Source of the DNA: Agapanthus africanus
Taxonomy: Eukaryota > Streptophyta > Magnoliopsida > Asparagales > Amaryllidaceae
Direction of reading: 5' to 3'
Assembly (NCBI GenBank): GCA_030015575.1
Contig: JASDDO010000018.1
Coordinates: 378,319,908 to 378,383,907, forward strand
Length of the DNA stretch: 64,000 nt
Shown here: positions 39,889 to 53,883 of the stretch, in pieces
Layout of the letters: every line of letters starts with the position of its first letter
How positions within the stretch are numbered: position 1 is the first letter of the stretch
Made by a program: the position numbers and the translations under genes
The notes under the pieces: generated by a model
Databases searched by the model: none
What the model was told of the DNA's origin: nothing
What the model saw: only the letters and a program-made list of their open reading frames with translations

Positions 39889-41935
39889 TGTAAGTCTATG
39901 TAACCCATCCCGGTACTTACGGGGAGGCGGAAAGAGTAAAAAAAATGGATTTTTATCACAAGGAAACATAGACTAACCATGAAGGATCTTTGCTAAATAA
40001 AAACTAACAAACTAACTATAAGTTCTAGCTACTAGGTAAGATGGTTATACCTAGTTCTTGAACTCCTTCTCTTCTTGTTGTGGTCCTCCTTGTTGCTAGC
40101 TCCTTGGAGTGGTGTAGACGGCTCCTCCTCTTCGTCTTCTCTTTGCCGAAGAAAGATCCACCCGAAGGCCTCTACCTTGAGCTCCTACCTCAACCAAGAG
40201 ATAACTAGAGTGCTTGGCTTGCTAGACTAAGAACCCTAGAAAGAGTAAAGAGTTGTCTTGATGGTTTTATCTCACAAAGCTCATGTTTTTCAACTCATGA
40301 AACAAGAGAGCTTTGAGAGAGAGGAAGAGGGAGAGCTTTGCAAGAGAGAGAATGAGCAAGAGAGAATGAGAGAGTAATCTTAACCTTTCTCTCATATGAG
40401 AGAATATGAGAATAATAATAATAATTAGGAAAATTGTAATGGTTAGTTGATTTGACCATTATCATTTCACATTAAATGCTAATGCAAGCTTCAAGAAGTA
40501 TCTTTGCAAAAGAAATCATCATGGTCAACAAAAGTCAACAAGTCAAATGGTCAACCCAACCCTAACCATGGCACAATTATCCTTAATTAATATTATTAAT
40601 CATATTTCTCATTCTCATTACGGTTTAGAAAAAGTCAACGGTCAAAAACCCTAATGAGGTTCCTCTGCCTCTGTCAACTGTGCATACACACCCGCATCCG
40701 TGTTCCGAGGAACATGAATATAATGAGACAAAACCAATCCCAAAACAAATACTAGGATCTGGCTTAAACCAAAGCCCGCTAGTAATAACTGCCCGGACAT
40801 CAAACGTGCACAAGTGCGCGTATGTGAACGAACCCTGTCGCAAAACCATGCGACCTCTACTCTGTTTTGCCCAAAGACGAACAACCCTCTGTGTGGGACT
40901 CTAAAGACTCGACACTACGCTGGTAGTGGGTTTAACCACAGGCCGCAAGCGGTACTAGCTGTACGTAATGGTCCCCAGGTAGATGCCGATAAGAAGACCG
41001 ATGAGGCGAACCCATCCAAACTCCTACTGAGCCTGAATGTGACAATCTCCGTACAGTCCGGTCTGTTCGTCTGAGAGTATCGCATGTCGGGCTTAGGGGG
41101 CGGTAAACGTCAGTCCCCTAATAGCGGTACAAGTCGTGTCGGAGTGTAACCCAGAACACCCTGAGAAACTACTGGAAACGCTGCCAGTATATCTCGCTTG
41201 CCCTGGCCAGGGACTTTGTGTAATGGCTCTCCTAGACACAGCGCGATATCAACTCCCAATACCGGGAGAGACAAATCCTATCTAACCGTCACTGCCTCCA
41301 AGTGCTTCGGGACTGCACCCAACTACTACCTATTTGCACGACTCATTTGAGCCGTGGTAGGGTAGTAATCTAAGAACAGTGGGAACACACTCGAGGCGAA
41401 GTGACAGTGTCAAGTCAACGGACTAAGATGTACTCATGTCACCTGGGAACTGATAACTGACGATAGGTATAATACCAACCAACAGTTCCCAACGAGTCCT
41501 GTCCAGTGTACTCATAACCTAACAAACACCTGCATGCTATCTCCAGTACGACGTACTAATGGCTGTGAGACAAACCATCTCCCCTGCTGGGATGAAAAGC
41601 GTATGCGCTAGTCTACTATGGAGTATCGATGCCCCGTCTCGATAATCCTATGACTAGGGACCAGTATAAGGATGTGCTTGTAGATTACCCAGCCTCCACT
41701 AGTGTGACTACCATCACAACGCTGGTAATCAAGCAAAGATCCTAAGGCCTCCACTAATATGTATAAGCGATACGCTAAAAGAAACATATGCACATATTGA
41801 AGTAGAAACAAACCAAGTAGCATACTACCATTTTGAGCAAGATTGTCTATACAACTGTGAATATCCCAAGCTTCCATTAAGTAATATACAAACTAGTATG
41901 ATACAGTAATGGCCTCTAGGGCATATACACTAACA
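39889..41935 (-). repeat. copia-2 3' LTR
   Basis: 2047 bp, TGTAAGTC...CTAACA on the + strand. The PPT complement ATCTCCCACTT follows at 41936. It contains CCCTGGCCAGGG at 41201-41212 and the conserved hairpin at 41337-41356. Confidence 0.93.
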
Positions 41936-41964
41936 ATCTCCCACTTGCACTAGGGCAATGTACT

Positions 41965-44900
41965 TGTCACAACCCGCAAGGTACGGAACGCGACCGGCAC
42001 TTAAGTTACGAAGCGTCTCAAGGCGTCCGTAACATAAGTAAGCCGAAGCCCAGAATACAAAACCCAATTAAGAAATGGGAGTGAAGGAAAAACCATGTTT
42101 ATTTGAAGCACCTAGTTTCATCAAGTCTCTTTTTATGAAAAACAACTTCCTTTTACAAATTTTCCGGCAAAATCTTCTTGTAAAATAGCCCCCCCAACGG
42201 GTACAATAGAAATATAAGTGAATAACAGGAATATGGCATCCCCAAGCGGGAGCTAGCTCTTCGCCTCAAGGCGGTCACAAATCCCACGCAATGTAAAATA
42301 CAATGTGCATAAGTAAGCATGAAAGCGCAAGTAAAAATAATATGTCGACTCAGGTGAGCTCGACCCCAAGCATAACATATAATCCACAAGTCTCACAACC
42401 TCGTTTCTAGGTCATTATACAGTAATCCAAATAAACTGGTATGGCTGAAATAGTAGTAGTAGATGGAGTACTCTAGGTACAATGAACATATATAAAGGGG
42501 GGTACAAAATGATAACAACCCACCTATGAGCAAAAGCCTCGAGTCCAGGCAAAAAGAGCAAAGGAGGCAAAAGTGTCCGCCGCTACAGTGCTGACGGAAC
42601 GGACCTGCAGAAAAGCTGTGGCACAATGGGGGTGAGTTGCCAGCTCGTGAGTAATAAATAACATCTACTAAGGCTATCGTATGCATACACACAAGTATCC
42701 TAGCATCCTTAAAACAGGTATGGCTACATGTACTAGCAGGTATGTATGCATCATCAGTGTACTAACAAGTATGCATGTCACATGGATGTAATAACAGGTA
42801 TGTATGCCACATGAATATACTATCATGTATGTATGCTATGTGAGTCAACGTAAGATCTCATCATGTAGGTATAAGAATTGTTCCTTCCTTTGTTTTGAAA
42901 ACTCCTTTTTAAACATCAGCATAATATCCATGAAATCAATAAAATCCGTGTCCAGCAACGACACCTCAAAGCTGTCTAAATCTCATATATCCATGTCAAG
43001 TATCTCTGGCCTCAACCATCCGGCTGATCCATGTCAAATATCCATATCTCAATCTAGCGGCCACGGTCGGTATCCTCTGGATATCCGCCGTGCCAAATGA
43101 AGTCACCGGTAGGTAATCCGTCCCCTGCCAGGCTCAACGCCATCTCCTGCGATCTTCTTGCCCTGGGGTACGGTACCGGGCCCACCATGTACCCGAGACG
43201 GTTCATCCACCTCCTCGAAACGGGTCTCGAAAACCACAGCAAACTCATGGTGGACGACACTTTACATCACTAGAAAACCGCAATTTTTATATTTAATATA
43301 AGTTTGAAATCTTGCGGCTTTCCCCCGAAATCCAGAAATATCATAAATCTCATGAAATCATCATGTATGCATATGTCAATGATAATGAGTGCCTATGGTA
43401 TCAATTTGCAATGTATGATTTATACTAGGCATGAACAAATGATATAATAATACATATGCACAAGAATAGCAATTCTTATGATTTCATTTTAAATATTTGT
43501 TGCAATAGCACAGGTCTAAGCAGTTAACATGTCTCAGATTTATAGTTATCTAGTGTCGTGACATGGCAATTACCAGGGTGTGTGTGTACACATGAACAAT
43601 GCTCGTGCTGCATATAAAAACCTGGTAATGGTGCATGTGTCCTACAAATGAGTTTGCGTATATGGAACATCATATAGATCCTAACTGCAGCAAATGTCAT
43701 ACAAGTATTATTATTCTAATGTCACAAGTAAATGTCAAGTCTACTATTTTCAAGTTTACAAAATCTATCGGGCGACTCACGCCATCCAAACGATCGTCCC
43801 CCGTAGATGTTAAATCTACTCACCCGTGATCTCGCGCTAAGTGTGTCCAACCACCTGCTTTCCTTTCTCCGCTGCGCTTGAAGTCCCCGCTGGCGAACCT
43901 AGCATTTACAAAAGTCACCATATAAGGAAAAATCCTGCAAAACACGATATATCTATAAAAAGGGATACGCGTGCATGAAACTAGACACGCGTGCACACGA
44001 TACGTCGCGATGCGCACAACCCACCAGAACCTACACCGACGCGCTGTGTCGCGCAGCGCGCCACAGAACCACGCGTATCACGCGCGTGTCGCACGAGACT
44101 TAAAACATCGAAAACACGATACAAGCTTCAGATTTTGCCTCTGGACCCAACTTAAAAAGTTGCAGGTACCAACACTCTAGACTACCCTGTAGGACCCCAT
44201 ACCTAAAATCCCCACACCCTATCCCCTACTCTGGCCGCAATTTGCGGCCAGAATGATTAAACCGGGGGCCGAGAGAGGGAGGTGGCTCCCCGTGCTCTGT
44301 GTGTGTCTCTACTAGTCTCACCATGCTACAGTCTTCACAATTTTATTTTTAAGGTCTCAGGTCAACAGCAGAATCTACAGAGGCTAAAAGTCGCTAAAAC
44401 TGCCAATTTACGCCAAGTCGGATAAGTCGGGTATCTTTGTGAAATCTAGGACCAAACTTGGGTGTTCTAGTCTCCACAGCACCTAATAGGGCTACTCTAA
44501 CCATCACAATCAATTCTTAGCCAAAATTCTCTTAATTCATCCAAAATTACCACTAAAGCATGCAATAAACACCAACTAAGCTAGATAACCATAATTTTAG
44601 CAATTTAATATTATCTATCTAATTTTAACAACACTACTAGGCTAAAACAGACTAACCAACACCTAAAAGAGTTCATTAAGCTACAAGCACTCTAATGTAG
44701 CTAGATCTAACATCACGACATAATTCTAGCACTAAAACTCTATTAAGACACTAAACTAGCTAAACAAACACATAATCTAAGCAATAAGGAAAGAGTTTAG
44801 GAGTTATACCCCCTAGGAACCTCTCAAACGAGGAGAAGGAGAAGAAGAAGAGAGTGGGTGCTGCAAAACTTGGCTGGAAATGAGCTGAGCTTCACTGTTG

Positions 44901-46024
44901 CTGAAGCTGATGTTGTTGTTTGGGCTGAAATGTTGCTGTTGCTGTTGCTTTAGCTTGGTGTGGTGTTGTGTTATTTTGTGGTGCTGTTGTAGCAGCAGGT
45001 GGAGAAGATGTTGAAGTGTTTGTGGTGGAGTGTAGGGTGTAGTGATGTTGTGTGAGTGTGGCTGAAGTTGGGGGGGCTGTTGTGCAGCAGCTGCTGCTGT
45101 TTTATGGTGTTTGCTTGGCTGTAGCAGCAGCTACTGTTGCATTGGAGGCTGGCTTTATGGCTGATGATGTTGCGGTGCTGATATGAGGGGTTAAGTAGCT
45201 GTTGTATTATGGTAGGGGGGCTGGTTAGGCTGATGTTTGATGATGCTGGTTTGGAGGCTGATGGTGTGCTGTTGGTGGCTATAGTAGCTGCTGAAGCTAG
45301 GGGTAGGTAGCTGATACTAATGATGTTGCTGGGAGCTGAAGTGTTGCTGCTGATGCTGATACATGGCTGAAGTTAGGGCTGAAGGAGTTGTTTTGGTGGC
45401 TAAAAGATGATGTTTGGTGTGTGAGTGAGGTTTTGGAGTTGGGGCTGTTTGCAATGATGTTAGGGGCTGAATGTGCAGCAGTTGGTGTGCTGGTTGTGGT
45501 GTTTTGGTGCTGAATTTGGTGGCTGAAAAACTGATTTTTGGGCTGATGTGAGTGTGTGAGAGATGTGAGTGAGAGGGTGATGGATAAGCTAAAAAGTTGT
45601 GAAGTGAAAAGAGGTGACACATCCTTAACCCATCATTTCCCTCTCTCAAACCAAAAGCTATCATGATACACATCCTATCTCTCTCTCTCTCTCACAACAA
45701 GCAAGTCAACCTACACCCCAAACACCCTTGGACAAAACCAACCACCCCTAATTAACCTAATTAGCTCATAATCAACTCCATTATCTTAACCAAGGGCCTA
45801 ACCCACCATAGTTAACTTAAACACGATTAACCCACAAGCTCCATTATATGGCAAAACCCTACTCTTAACCCTAGCTAACGTACACAAGTGTGTATGGTCG
45901 AGATAAAATTCTACAAAATCACCATAATTCCAGATAAATCACTAAAAACCCGTTTTGGTAAACTTTTTACCAAAAACCCCACATTAATACACAATTACCA
46001 CTAACCCTAATCTCAGGTGTTACA
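41965..46024 (-). repeat. Family-B solo LTR (4060 bp) inserted in copia-2
   Basis: Begins TGTCACAACCC and ends GGTGTTACA on the + strand, flanked by the duplication GTACT (41960-41964 and 46025-46029). No internal region is present, so LTR-LTR recombination removed it. It is oriented opposite to the 1-38149 copy. The assignment to Tekay/Del is tentative. Confidence 0.88.
44860..45560. repeat. GCTGTTG-rich low-complexity tract in solo LTR
   Basis: Degenerate CTG/TTG/GGT trinucleotide-like repetition about 700 bp long inside the LTR. Its long reading frames on the minus strand reflect composition, so I do not call a gene. Confidence 0.6.
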
Positions 46025-46029
46025 GTACT

Positions 46030-48034
46030 GGTGTATCGAAGACCTATCATCTCGATCAGCCGCTCGAACTGAGTCTAGGGTATGGCCTTTGTGAGTGGAT
46101 CTGCAGTGTTATTCTCCGAATCTACTCTCCTCACCTCGATCTCCCGGTGATCTACGATCTCCCTGATCAGGTGGTACCGCCTCAAAATGTGTCTGGACTT
46201 CTGATGGGACCTGGGTTCCTTCGCTAAAGCTATAGCGCCGCTGTTGTCATAATACAACGGTATTGGATCAACAATGGTAGGAACCACCTGAAGCTCCGTG
46301 AGGAACTTCTTCATCCAGACAGCTTCCTTTGCGGCATCGCAAGCAGCTATGTACTCCGCTTCCATAGTTGAGTCAGAAACAGTTTCCTGCTTGGAGCTCT
46401 TCCAGCAAACCGCCCCTCCATTGAGGGTAATGACATAACCCGACATGGACTTGGAGTCATCCTTGTCACTCTAGAAGCTGGAGTCAGCAAAGGCCTCGAT
46501 CTGGAGGTCTTTTCCGCCATATACCAAGAACATCTTCTTAGTCCTTCTCAGGTACTTGAGAATGTTCTTTACAGCTATCCAGTGTTTCTCCCCTGGGTCC
46601 GACTGATACCGGCTTACAACGCTCAGTGCGTATGCTACATCTGGTCTGGTACACAACATCGCATACATTATAGATCCTACCGCAGATGCGTAGGGTATAG
46701 AAGACATGCGAGCCCTTTCCAAATCAGTCTTGGGAGACATCTCTTTGGAGAGGGTGATTCCGTGACAAGCCGGTAGATTACTGTGCTTTGAATCTTCCAT
46801 ACTGAATCGTTTCAGTATGGTGTCGATGTACCTGGATTGCGAATGTCCCAACATTCTCTTAGATCTATCACGATAAATCTGGATCCCCAGAATGTAGTTG
46901 GCATCGCCCAGGTCCTTCATGGAGAACCTCTGTGACAAGAATCCTTTGACTGACTGTAGCATAGGAATGTCATTTCCTATTAGGAGAATGTCATCTACGT
47001 ATAAGACGAAGAATACCACAGTTCTCCCTACAATCTTACTGTAAATGCATGGTTCATCCGGATTTTTGATAAAGTCGAATTCTTTGACAGTATCATCAAA
47101 GCAGATGTTCCAGCTCCGCGATGCCTGCTTCAGTCCATAAATGGACTTAAGCAACTTGCACACTTTACCGCTGCTCCCAATCTGAATGAAACCCTCCGGC
47201 TGATCCATATAGACGCACTCCCAAATTTCCATTTAGAAAAGCCGTTTTCACATCCATCTGCCAGATCTCATAATCGTGGAAGGTAGCAACAGCAAGAAGG
47301 ATCCGAATGGATTTGAGCATAGCCACTGGAGAAAAGGTTTCGTCATAGTCCAAACCAGGTCTTTGACGAAAACCCTTAGAAACAAGTCTAGCTTTATAGG
47401 TTTCAACCTGCCCATCTACACCAATCTTCTTTCTGAAGATCTATTTGTAGCCTACGGGTTTTACCCCCTCTGGAGCAATGTCCAAAGTCCAAACTTTGTG
47501 GGTGTACATGGACTCCATCTCGGTCCGCATTGCATCCAGCCATTTTACTAAGTCACCACTCTGAATGGCTTGCTGGAAGCTAGAAGGCTCGTCATTTTCA
47601 ATGACGCAATCCTCTCGATCCCCGTCTATGAGAAAACTGTAGTATCTCTCGGGCGGATGAGACTGCCTACTACTCCTGCGGAGGGGCGCTGGGATGTCCG
47701 GTTCTCCTGAAAATTCTGGTTCTACCAAGCTTTCAGTAATAGCTTGTGGTTCTGGAATTTCTTCCAGTTCTATTGCGCTCCTACTTATCTGATTTTCTAA
47801 AAATTCAGTTTCCAAGAAGTGGGCATGCTGAGAAACAAAAACCTTTTGTTCCTCTACGGAATAGAAAAGATACCCCCTGGAGTTCTTGGGGTATCCCACA
47901 AACCTACACAATACTGAGCGTGCCTCGAGCTTGTCCGCATGCTGCTTCTTTATAAAAGCTGGACATCCCCATGTCTTAAGATACTTAAGACAGGGTTTCT
48001 TCCCACTCCACATCTGATATGGAGTGGTAGGCAC
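46030..48034 (-). pseudogene. pol: copia-2 RT and RNase H (broken)
   Basis: Fragments in several frames: 48034-47441 (integrase end to RT start), 47353-47165 and 47232-46471 (RT with YVDDILLIGNDI), 46446-46075 (RNase H with [11 protein letters not shown]). Breaks occur near 47440, 47200 (frameshift) and 46450-46470 (stop), and a stop at 46075 replaces a Gln seen in copia-1. The last codons are cut by the family-B LTR at 46029. Confidence 0.85.
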
Positions 48035-49795
48035 AGTCTAGGTTGGAACCTTGTTCAAAAGATATGCAGCTGTTTCTAGTGCATAACCCCAGAAAGATCG
48101 CGGTAACTCAGCCTTACTCATCATGGAACGAACCATATCCAATAGAGTTCGATTTTGTCTTTCCGATACACCGTTGTGTTGTGGTGTGTATGGAGTAAGT
48201 TGAGAGAGAATTCCATTCTCTCTTAAGTAGCCCAGAAACTCGGCACTCAAGTATTCACCACCTCGATCAGATCTCAGTGTCTTAATACTTTTGCCTGTTT
48301 GTTTTTCAACTTCATTCTTGTATTCCCGAAATTTCTCAAAGGCCTCGGATTTATGCTTCATCAGGAAGACATGTCCATACCTAGAGAAATCATCAGTAAA
48401 AGTAATGAAGTATGAATAACCACTTCGCGCATGTGTAGAAATTAAACCACACACGTCACTGTGTATGAGTCCCAAGAGCTCGCTCGCTCTTACTCCGTGT
48501 CCAGCGAACAGAGTCTTTGTCATCTTTCCCATGAGACAAGATTCATAAGTAACATAAGACTGATACTCGAACGAATTCAAGTATCCCTCTTTATGTAACT
48601 TTGTTAACCGTGTCTCATTAATGTGACCTAGTCTACAATGCCATAAGAAAGCCTGATTTGTTTCCGGAGACTTTCTTTTAAGTGTGTTCTGGACACTGAA
48701 AACCTGAGCTTGATTCAGTACGTATATTCCGTTTTCTAATGTACCTGACCCAATCAGAACTTGATTTAGGTGGATGTGGACCACATCGCTTACAAAAGTA
48801 AAATCATATCCTTCCTTAGAAAGTATGGATACAGATATGATATTACAAGCCATACTAGGTACATACAAACAGTTACGCAGAATCAATATCTGCCCACTTG
48901 TCAATCCAAGGTGATATTCCCCTACGGATTCAGCGTCCACGCTCATTCCATTGGTAACCCTGAGAGTCATATCACCTATCCTGATAACTCTACGGTTTCT
49001 CAAAAGCTGTAATGAATTACAGATGTGAGATCCTGATCCGGTATCCAGTACCCAGGAAGTAGGGTTAATTGACATACAGTTTTCTATTACAAACACACCC
49101 GAAGCCGAAACCACAACATGCTTCGAATCCTGGCTACTGGCTTTGTTAGCCCTGCAATCCTTCTGCCAATGTCCTTTCCCATAATAATAGGAACGTCCCT
49201 CCTTCACTATATCCAGTCCCGAATCTTTTGCCCTTCCCTTTCCTTCCACTTCCCTGGTTTCCTTCAGGATACAAGTAGAGGGCAGAGACCGTAGAATCAA
49301 GTCAGTATTTGACCCGTTCTTCAACGTGGTCTTCAGGTCCGTGAGCTCATCAGAATAGCTAGTCTCTATAAGGACGTTGTCCCCTACAGATGACCCGATA
49401 GCCAACCTTGCTTGAAGCAATTAGTTCGAGGTCTCTTATCTTACGATACGAGATTGCTTTCCATATAAATCTTTGTTATGGAGGAAGACAAAAACTAAAT
49501 CCATCTTCTCGGGCTGCCTCTGGTATGCACCATCAACTGAGGCCAACATGAGGCACTTGGCATTCGCACAGTCTTTTTCCAATGTCTTACGGATATTAAT
49601 ATCCGTGACAGGGGAAACTGGTCTTGAGACGGCAGGGGTTTGATTAGTTAAGAAGTGTCCCAGCTTGTCATGGGTAATGGACATCTGGACAGACATTTGC
49701 CAGTCATAACAGTCAGATTCAGTCATTTTATTATCTAGATGTAACCTATGTCTGGTCACTGGGTCGCTGCAATTAAGAGAGAGAGAAGAAAACAC
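48035..49795 (-). pseudogene. gag-pol: copia-2 gag, protease and integrase (broken)
   Basis: 49795-49436 holds the gag N-terminus. 49420-48038 holds late gag, protease (DTGSGS) and integrase (HCRLGHINETRL, SDRGGEY, NGVSERQNRT). About 60 gag residues before the knuckle are deleted, and the knuckle has lost its first cysteines (YYYGKGHWQKDC instead of CxxC). A frame break lies at 49421-49435. Not functional. Confidence 0.85.
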
Positions 49796-51821
49796 TTAGC
49801 ATGATGCTCTTGCAAATTTAGATTGGTTTTTAGTTTATCTAAACAGGATGGCTCCCACTGTTTCTCGAATTCTTCCTCAAACCATAAAAGAAGAATTAGT
49901 CGGGTTTGATCTCACCGTACAATACTTGCTTAACCGTTCAGCCAGGCTGGCGTCGGTACTTCGAGGGAGGTTTTACGACGCTTTCGTGAAATTCCTTGAT
50001 TAAATAACCTCTTTTCCCTGTGGGCGTAGCCCTGCTTACACCTTTCTAGACACCTACTTGGTTTATAACATTGATCGTTAAGTGAAAAGTTTCCCGAGGA
50101 GTAGCGGATACTCACAGTAGGATCGGGATCCAAATATCATTGTAAGATAATGCTGAAGGAATCCTACCAACATTATCAAACTCCAAATGGTATGCAGCAC
50201 TAGCAAGTTTCAGTTTCTTTAGAAACTCCCGATGTGGATTTTTGCCCTATGCTCTTATGACCTTGACGAAGGTCAACAAATCATAAGTCACATGTCAAGT
50301 TCTACCCATCATTGTCCAGGTTAATTTGAACCCACCCGTATGTACCCTTGACGAAGGTCAGCAAGGTAATACGACTGTCCCAAATCAACGCATCTATCTA
50401 TGCTACATATGAACACCCAACAGCTACCAATCACTATGCCTTGATGAAGGTCAACAAACATAGCTTGAATACTATTGAATATTCATATGAAATGACGGAG
50501 GGCTACGAATAGTTTTGGCGAAACCGTGAACGTAGTGAACTTGATATAATCGAAGGAACCTGATAGCTTTTAAAAGGAGTGGTTTAAGCTCCGCGTTTTT
50601 AAAAGTTTTCTGTTTTGGAAAAAACCGAGTGGTTTTGAAATTGTTCCAACGATTTAATTTTAGTTTGTTTTCTTTGCATTAATATAATGTGTCCCATCAA
50701 TTAATCCTACCATTGAAAAAAACAACGAAAAAATGACGTACGCTTATGCCATTCGCATTCGCCACGGGGCCCCGTCATCACCCGTTAGGTTACTTAACTA
50801 ACGACAGAGCGGGGGCTGGACTAGCGCGGATGCAAAACATAAGCAACGCCTACTAGATATCATATATAGATATATACATTCGTCAGATGCAATGATAGCC
50901 ATTCCAGATCACAGATGAACACATTGGATATGCTAGAAATCTGCGTTTCGTTCGAGCCCGCAACGAAAGACGGATTACACGGTCGTGATGAATAACCAAA
51001 CCCCACCCTAGACCCCTATGGGTGCGGCAAACTACCCGCCAAGTACCCGAAGTGAAGCAACCTCCCTCAACAACGTGAGTAGGCCACTTGGCACTTCAAA
51101 GTGCCCGGTAGTTTGTGCACCCCACCTTGGGTCTATCCTAGGAGCAAAAACAGTAAAAGAAATAATATACAATGGCGGCTACAACCCCAACCCGGATGTG
51201 CGGCCATAAAAATAATATTACATCAATTTACAATTTACATCAAATGAAAGATAAATAAACTCTCATCTCATAACCCCGGCTATTCATCCGTGACAATCCA
51301 ACAAGTTCATATACACAATCCAACATCACAGATCACAGATATGTACAACCCCCACTAATCGACGTATAGCGATTAGTCGACGTTCAGTACATATATCACA
51401 TTACAGATATAATCAATTAGCTAAAGTTTATAGAATTTCGATCAATATTCCAATTTGAAACTACCCCAAACACAACACTGTTCTAAGAAGAATCTGGGCA
51501 GAAACAAAGCATCTTAAAAATCACAAAACATCAAGCTGGAAACACTGCAGGAAAAACGAGTTGACTCTGAGTCGACTCGGCCGCGGATCCACGGCGAAAC
51601 GCGTGGTTTCGCCGCGCTTCTGCGGCAATCTGACCGAGTCATGAGCTCCTTTTTCTTGGGTGTTCCTAAAAAACCCTGCACGTATTTTACAGGCCTCTGG
51701 AAATATTTTTAGACCTGTTTTTAAAAACGGCAGAAAACACTAAATTATGATGTATTTTGCGATTTTTTTCCGGATCGAAGTTCTAAACACTTTGCTAATA
51801 TGTTAGTTGTTGTTTAGCTAG
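49796..51821 (-). other. copia-2 leader
   Basis: About 2 kb without a gene. It has stem-loops at 50434-50463, 50337-50373 and 50254-50287, the terminal hairpin at 50206-50227 and a GC-rich hairpin block at about 51545-51645. It mirrors the copia-1 leader in reverse orientation. Confidence 0.7.
50254..50463 (-). ncRNA. Three stem-loops in copia-2 leader RNA
   Basis: Stems seen on the + strand: ACTATG/CATAG (50433-50463), CGTATGTACC/GGTAATACG (50337-50346 with 50365-50373) and CTTATGA/TCATAAG (50254-50287). They enclose CCTTGACGAAGGTCAACAAA-type loops. Confidence 0.65.
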
Positions 51822-51834
51822 GCTCTGATACCAC
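51822..51834 (-). other. copia-2 primer binding site
   Basis: GGCTCTGATACCA on the + strand is the complement of TGGTATCAGAGCC, next to the 5' LTR. Confidence 0.9.
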
Positions 51835-53878
51835 TGTAAGTCTATGTAACCCACCCTGGTACTTACGGGGAGACGGAAAGAGTAAAAAAACAGATTATTA
51901 TCACAAGGAAATATAGACTAACCATGAAGGATCTTTGCTAAACAAAAACTAACAAACTAACTATAAGTTCTAGCCACTAGGTAAGATGGTTATACCTAGT
52001 TCTTGAACTCCTTCTCGTCTTGTTGTGGTCCTCCTTGTTACTAGCTCCTTGGAGTGGTGTAGACGGCTCCTCCTCTTCGTCTTCTCTTTGCCGAAGAAAG
52101 ATCCACCCGAAGGCCTCTACCTTGAGCTCCTACCTAAACCAAGAGGTAACTAGAGTGCTTGGCTTGCTAGACTAAGAACCCTAGAATGAGTAGAAAGTTG
52201 TCTTGATGGTTTTATCTCACAAAGCTCATGTTTTTCAACTCATGAAACAAGAGAGCTTTGAGAGAGAGGAAGAGGGAGAGCTTGCAAGAGAGAGAATGAG
52301 CAAGAGAGAATGAGAGAGTAATCCCAACCTTTCTCTCATATGAGAGAATATGAGAATAATAATAATAATTAGGAAAATTGTAATGGTTAGTTGATTTGAC
52401 CATTATCATTTCACATTAAATGCTAATGCAAGCTTCAAGAAGCATCTTTGCAAAAGAAATCATCATGGTCAACAAAAGTCAACAAGTCAAATGGTCAACC
52501 CAACCCTAACCATGGCACAATTATCCTTAATTAATATTATTAATCATATTTCTCATTCTCATTAGGGTTTAGAAAAAGTCAACGGTCAAAAACCCTAATG
52601 AGGTTCCTCTGCCTCTGTCAACTGTGCATACACACCCGCATCTGTGTTCCGAGGAACATGAATACAATGAGACAAAACCAATCCCAAAACAAATACTAGG
52701 ATCTGGCTTAAACCAAAGCCCGCTAGTAATAACTGCCCGGACATCAAACGTGCACAAGTGCGCGTATGTGAACGAACCCTATCGCAAAACCATGCGACCT
52801 CTACTCTGTTTTGCCCAAAGGCGAACAACCCTCTGTGTGGGACTCTAAAGACTCGACACTACGCTGGCAGTGGGTTTAACCACAGGCCGTAAGCGGTACT
52901 AGCTGTATGTAACGGTCCCCAGGTAGATGCCGATAAGAAGACCGATGAGGCGAACCCATCCGAACTCCTACTGAGCCTGAATGTGACAATCTCCGTACAG
53001 TCCGGTCTGTTCTTCTGAAAGTATCGCATGTCGGGCCTAGGGGCGGTAAACGTCAGTTCCCTAATAGCGGTACAAGTCGTGTCAGAGTGTAGCTCAGAAC
53101 ACCCTAAGAAACTACTGGAAACGCTACCAATATATCTCGCTTGCCCTGGCCAGGGACTTTGTGTAATGGCTCTCCTAGACATAGCGCGATATTAACTCCC
53201 AATACCGAGAGAGACGAATCCTGTCTAACCGTCACTGCCTCCAAGTGCTTCGGGACTGCACCCAACTACTACCTGTTTGCACGACTCATTTGAGCTGTGG
53301 TAGGGTAGTAATCTAAGAACAGTGGGAACACACTCGAGGCGAAGTGACAGCGCCAAGTCAACGGACTAAGATGTACTCATGTCACCTGGGAACTGATAAC
53401 TGACGATAGGTATAATACCAACCAACAGTTCCCAACGAGTCCTGTCTAGTGTACTCATAACCTAACGAGTATCCGCATACTATCTCCAGTACGACGTACT
53501 AATGGCTGTGGGACAAACCATCTCCCCTGCTGGGATGAGAAGCGTATGCGCTAGTCTACTTCGGAGTATCGATGCCCCGTCTCGATAATCCTACGACTAG
53601 GGACCAGTATAAGGATGTGCTTGTAGATTACCCAGCCCCCACTAGTGTGACTGCCATCACAACGCTGGTAATCAAGCAAAGATCCTAAGGGCTCCACTAA
53701 TATGTATAAGCGATACGCTAAAAGAAACATATGCACATATTAAAGTAGAAACAAACCAAGTAGCATACTACCATTTTGAGCAAGATTGTCTATACAACTG
53801 TGAATATCCCAAACTTCCATTAAGTAATATACAAACTAGTATGATACAGTAATGGCATCTAGGGCATATACACTAACA
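51835..53878 (-). repeat. copia-2 5' LTR
   Basis: 2044 bp, homologous to 39889-41935. The conserved palindrome CCCTGGCCAGGG is at 53144-53155 and the hairpin at 53280-53299. Confidence 0.93.
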
Positions 53879-53883
53879 GATAG

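Larger units (their letters stand above)
39889..53878 (-). mobile_element. Ty1-copia retrotransposon copia-2 with nested LTR
   Basis: On the minus strand: 5' LTR 51835-53878, PBS, leader, mutated gag-pol and 3' LTR 39889-41935. The target duplication GATAG is at 39884-39888 and 53879-53883. Without the nested 4060-bp LTR it is about 9.9 kb. Same family as copia-1, but older: several frame breaks and a few percent LTR divergence by eye. Confidence 0.93.

Noticed and set aside
45297-45673. Minus-strand ORFs rich in Ser, His, Gln and Thr
   Set aside because: Low-complexity tract inside the solo LTR, with composition-driven open frames and no homologue in the other family-B copies.
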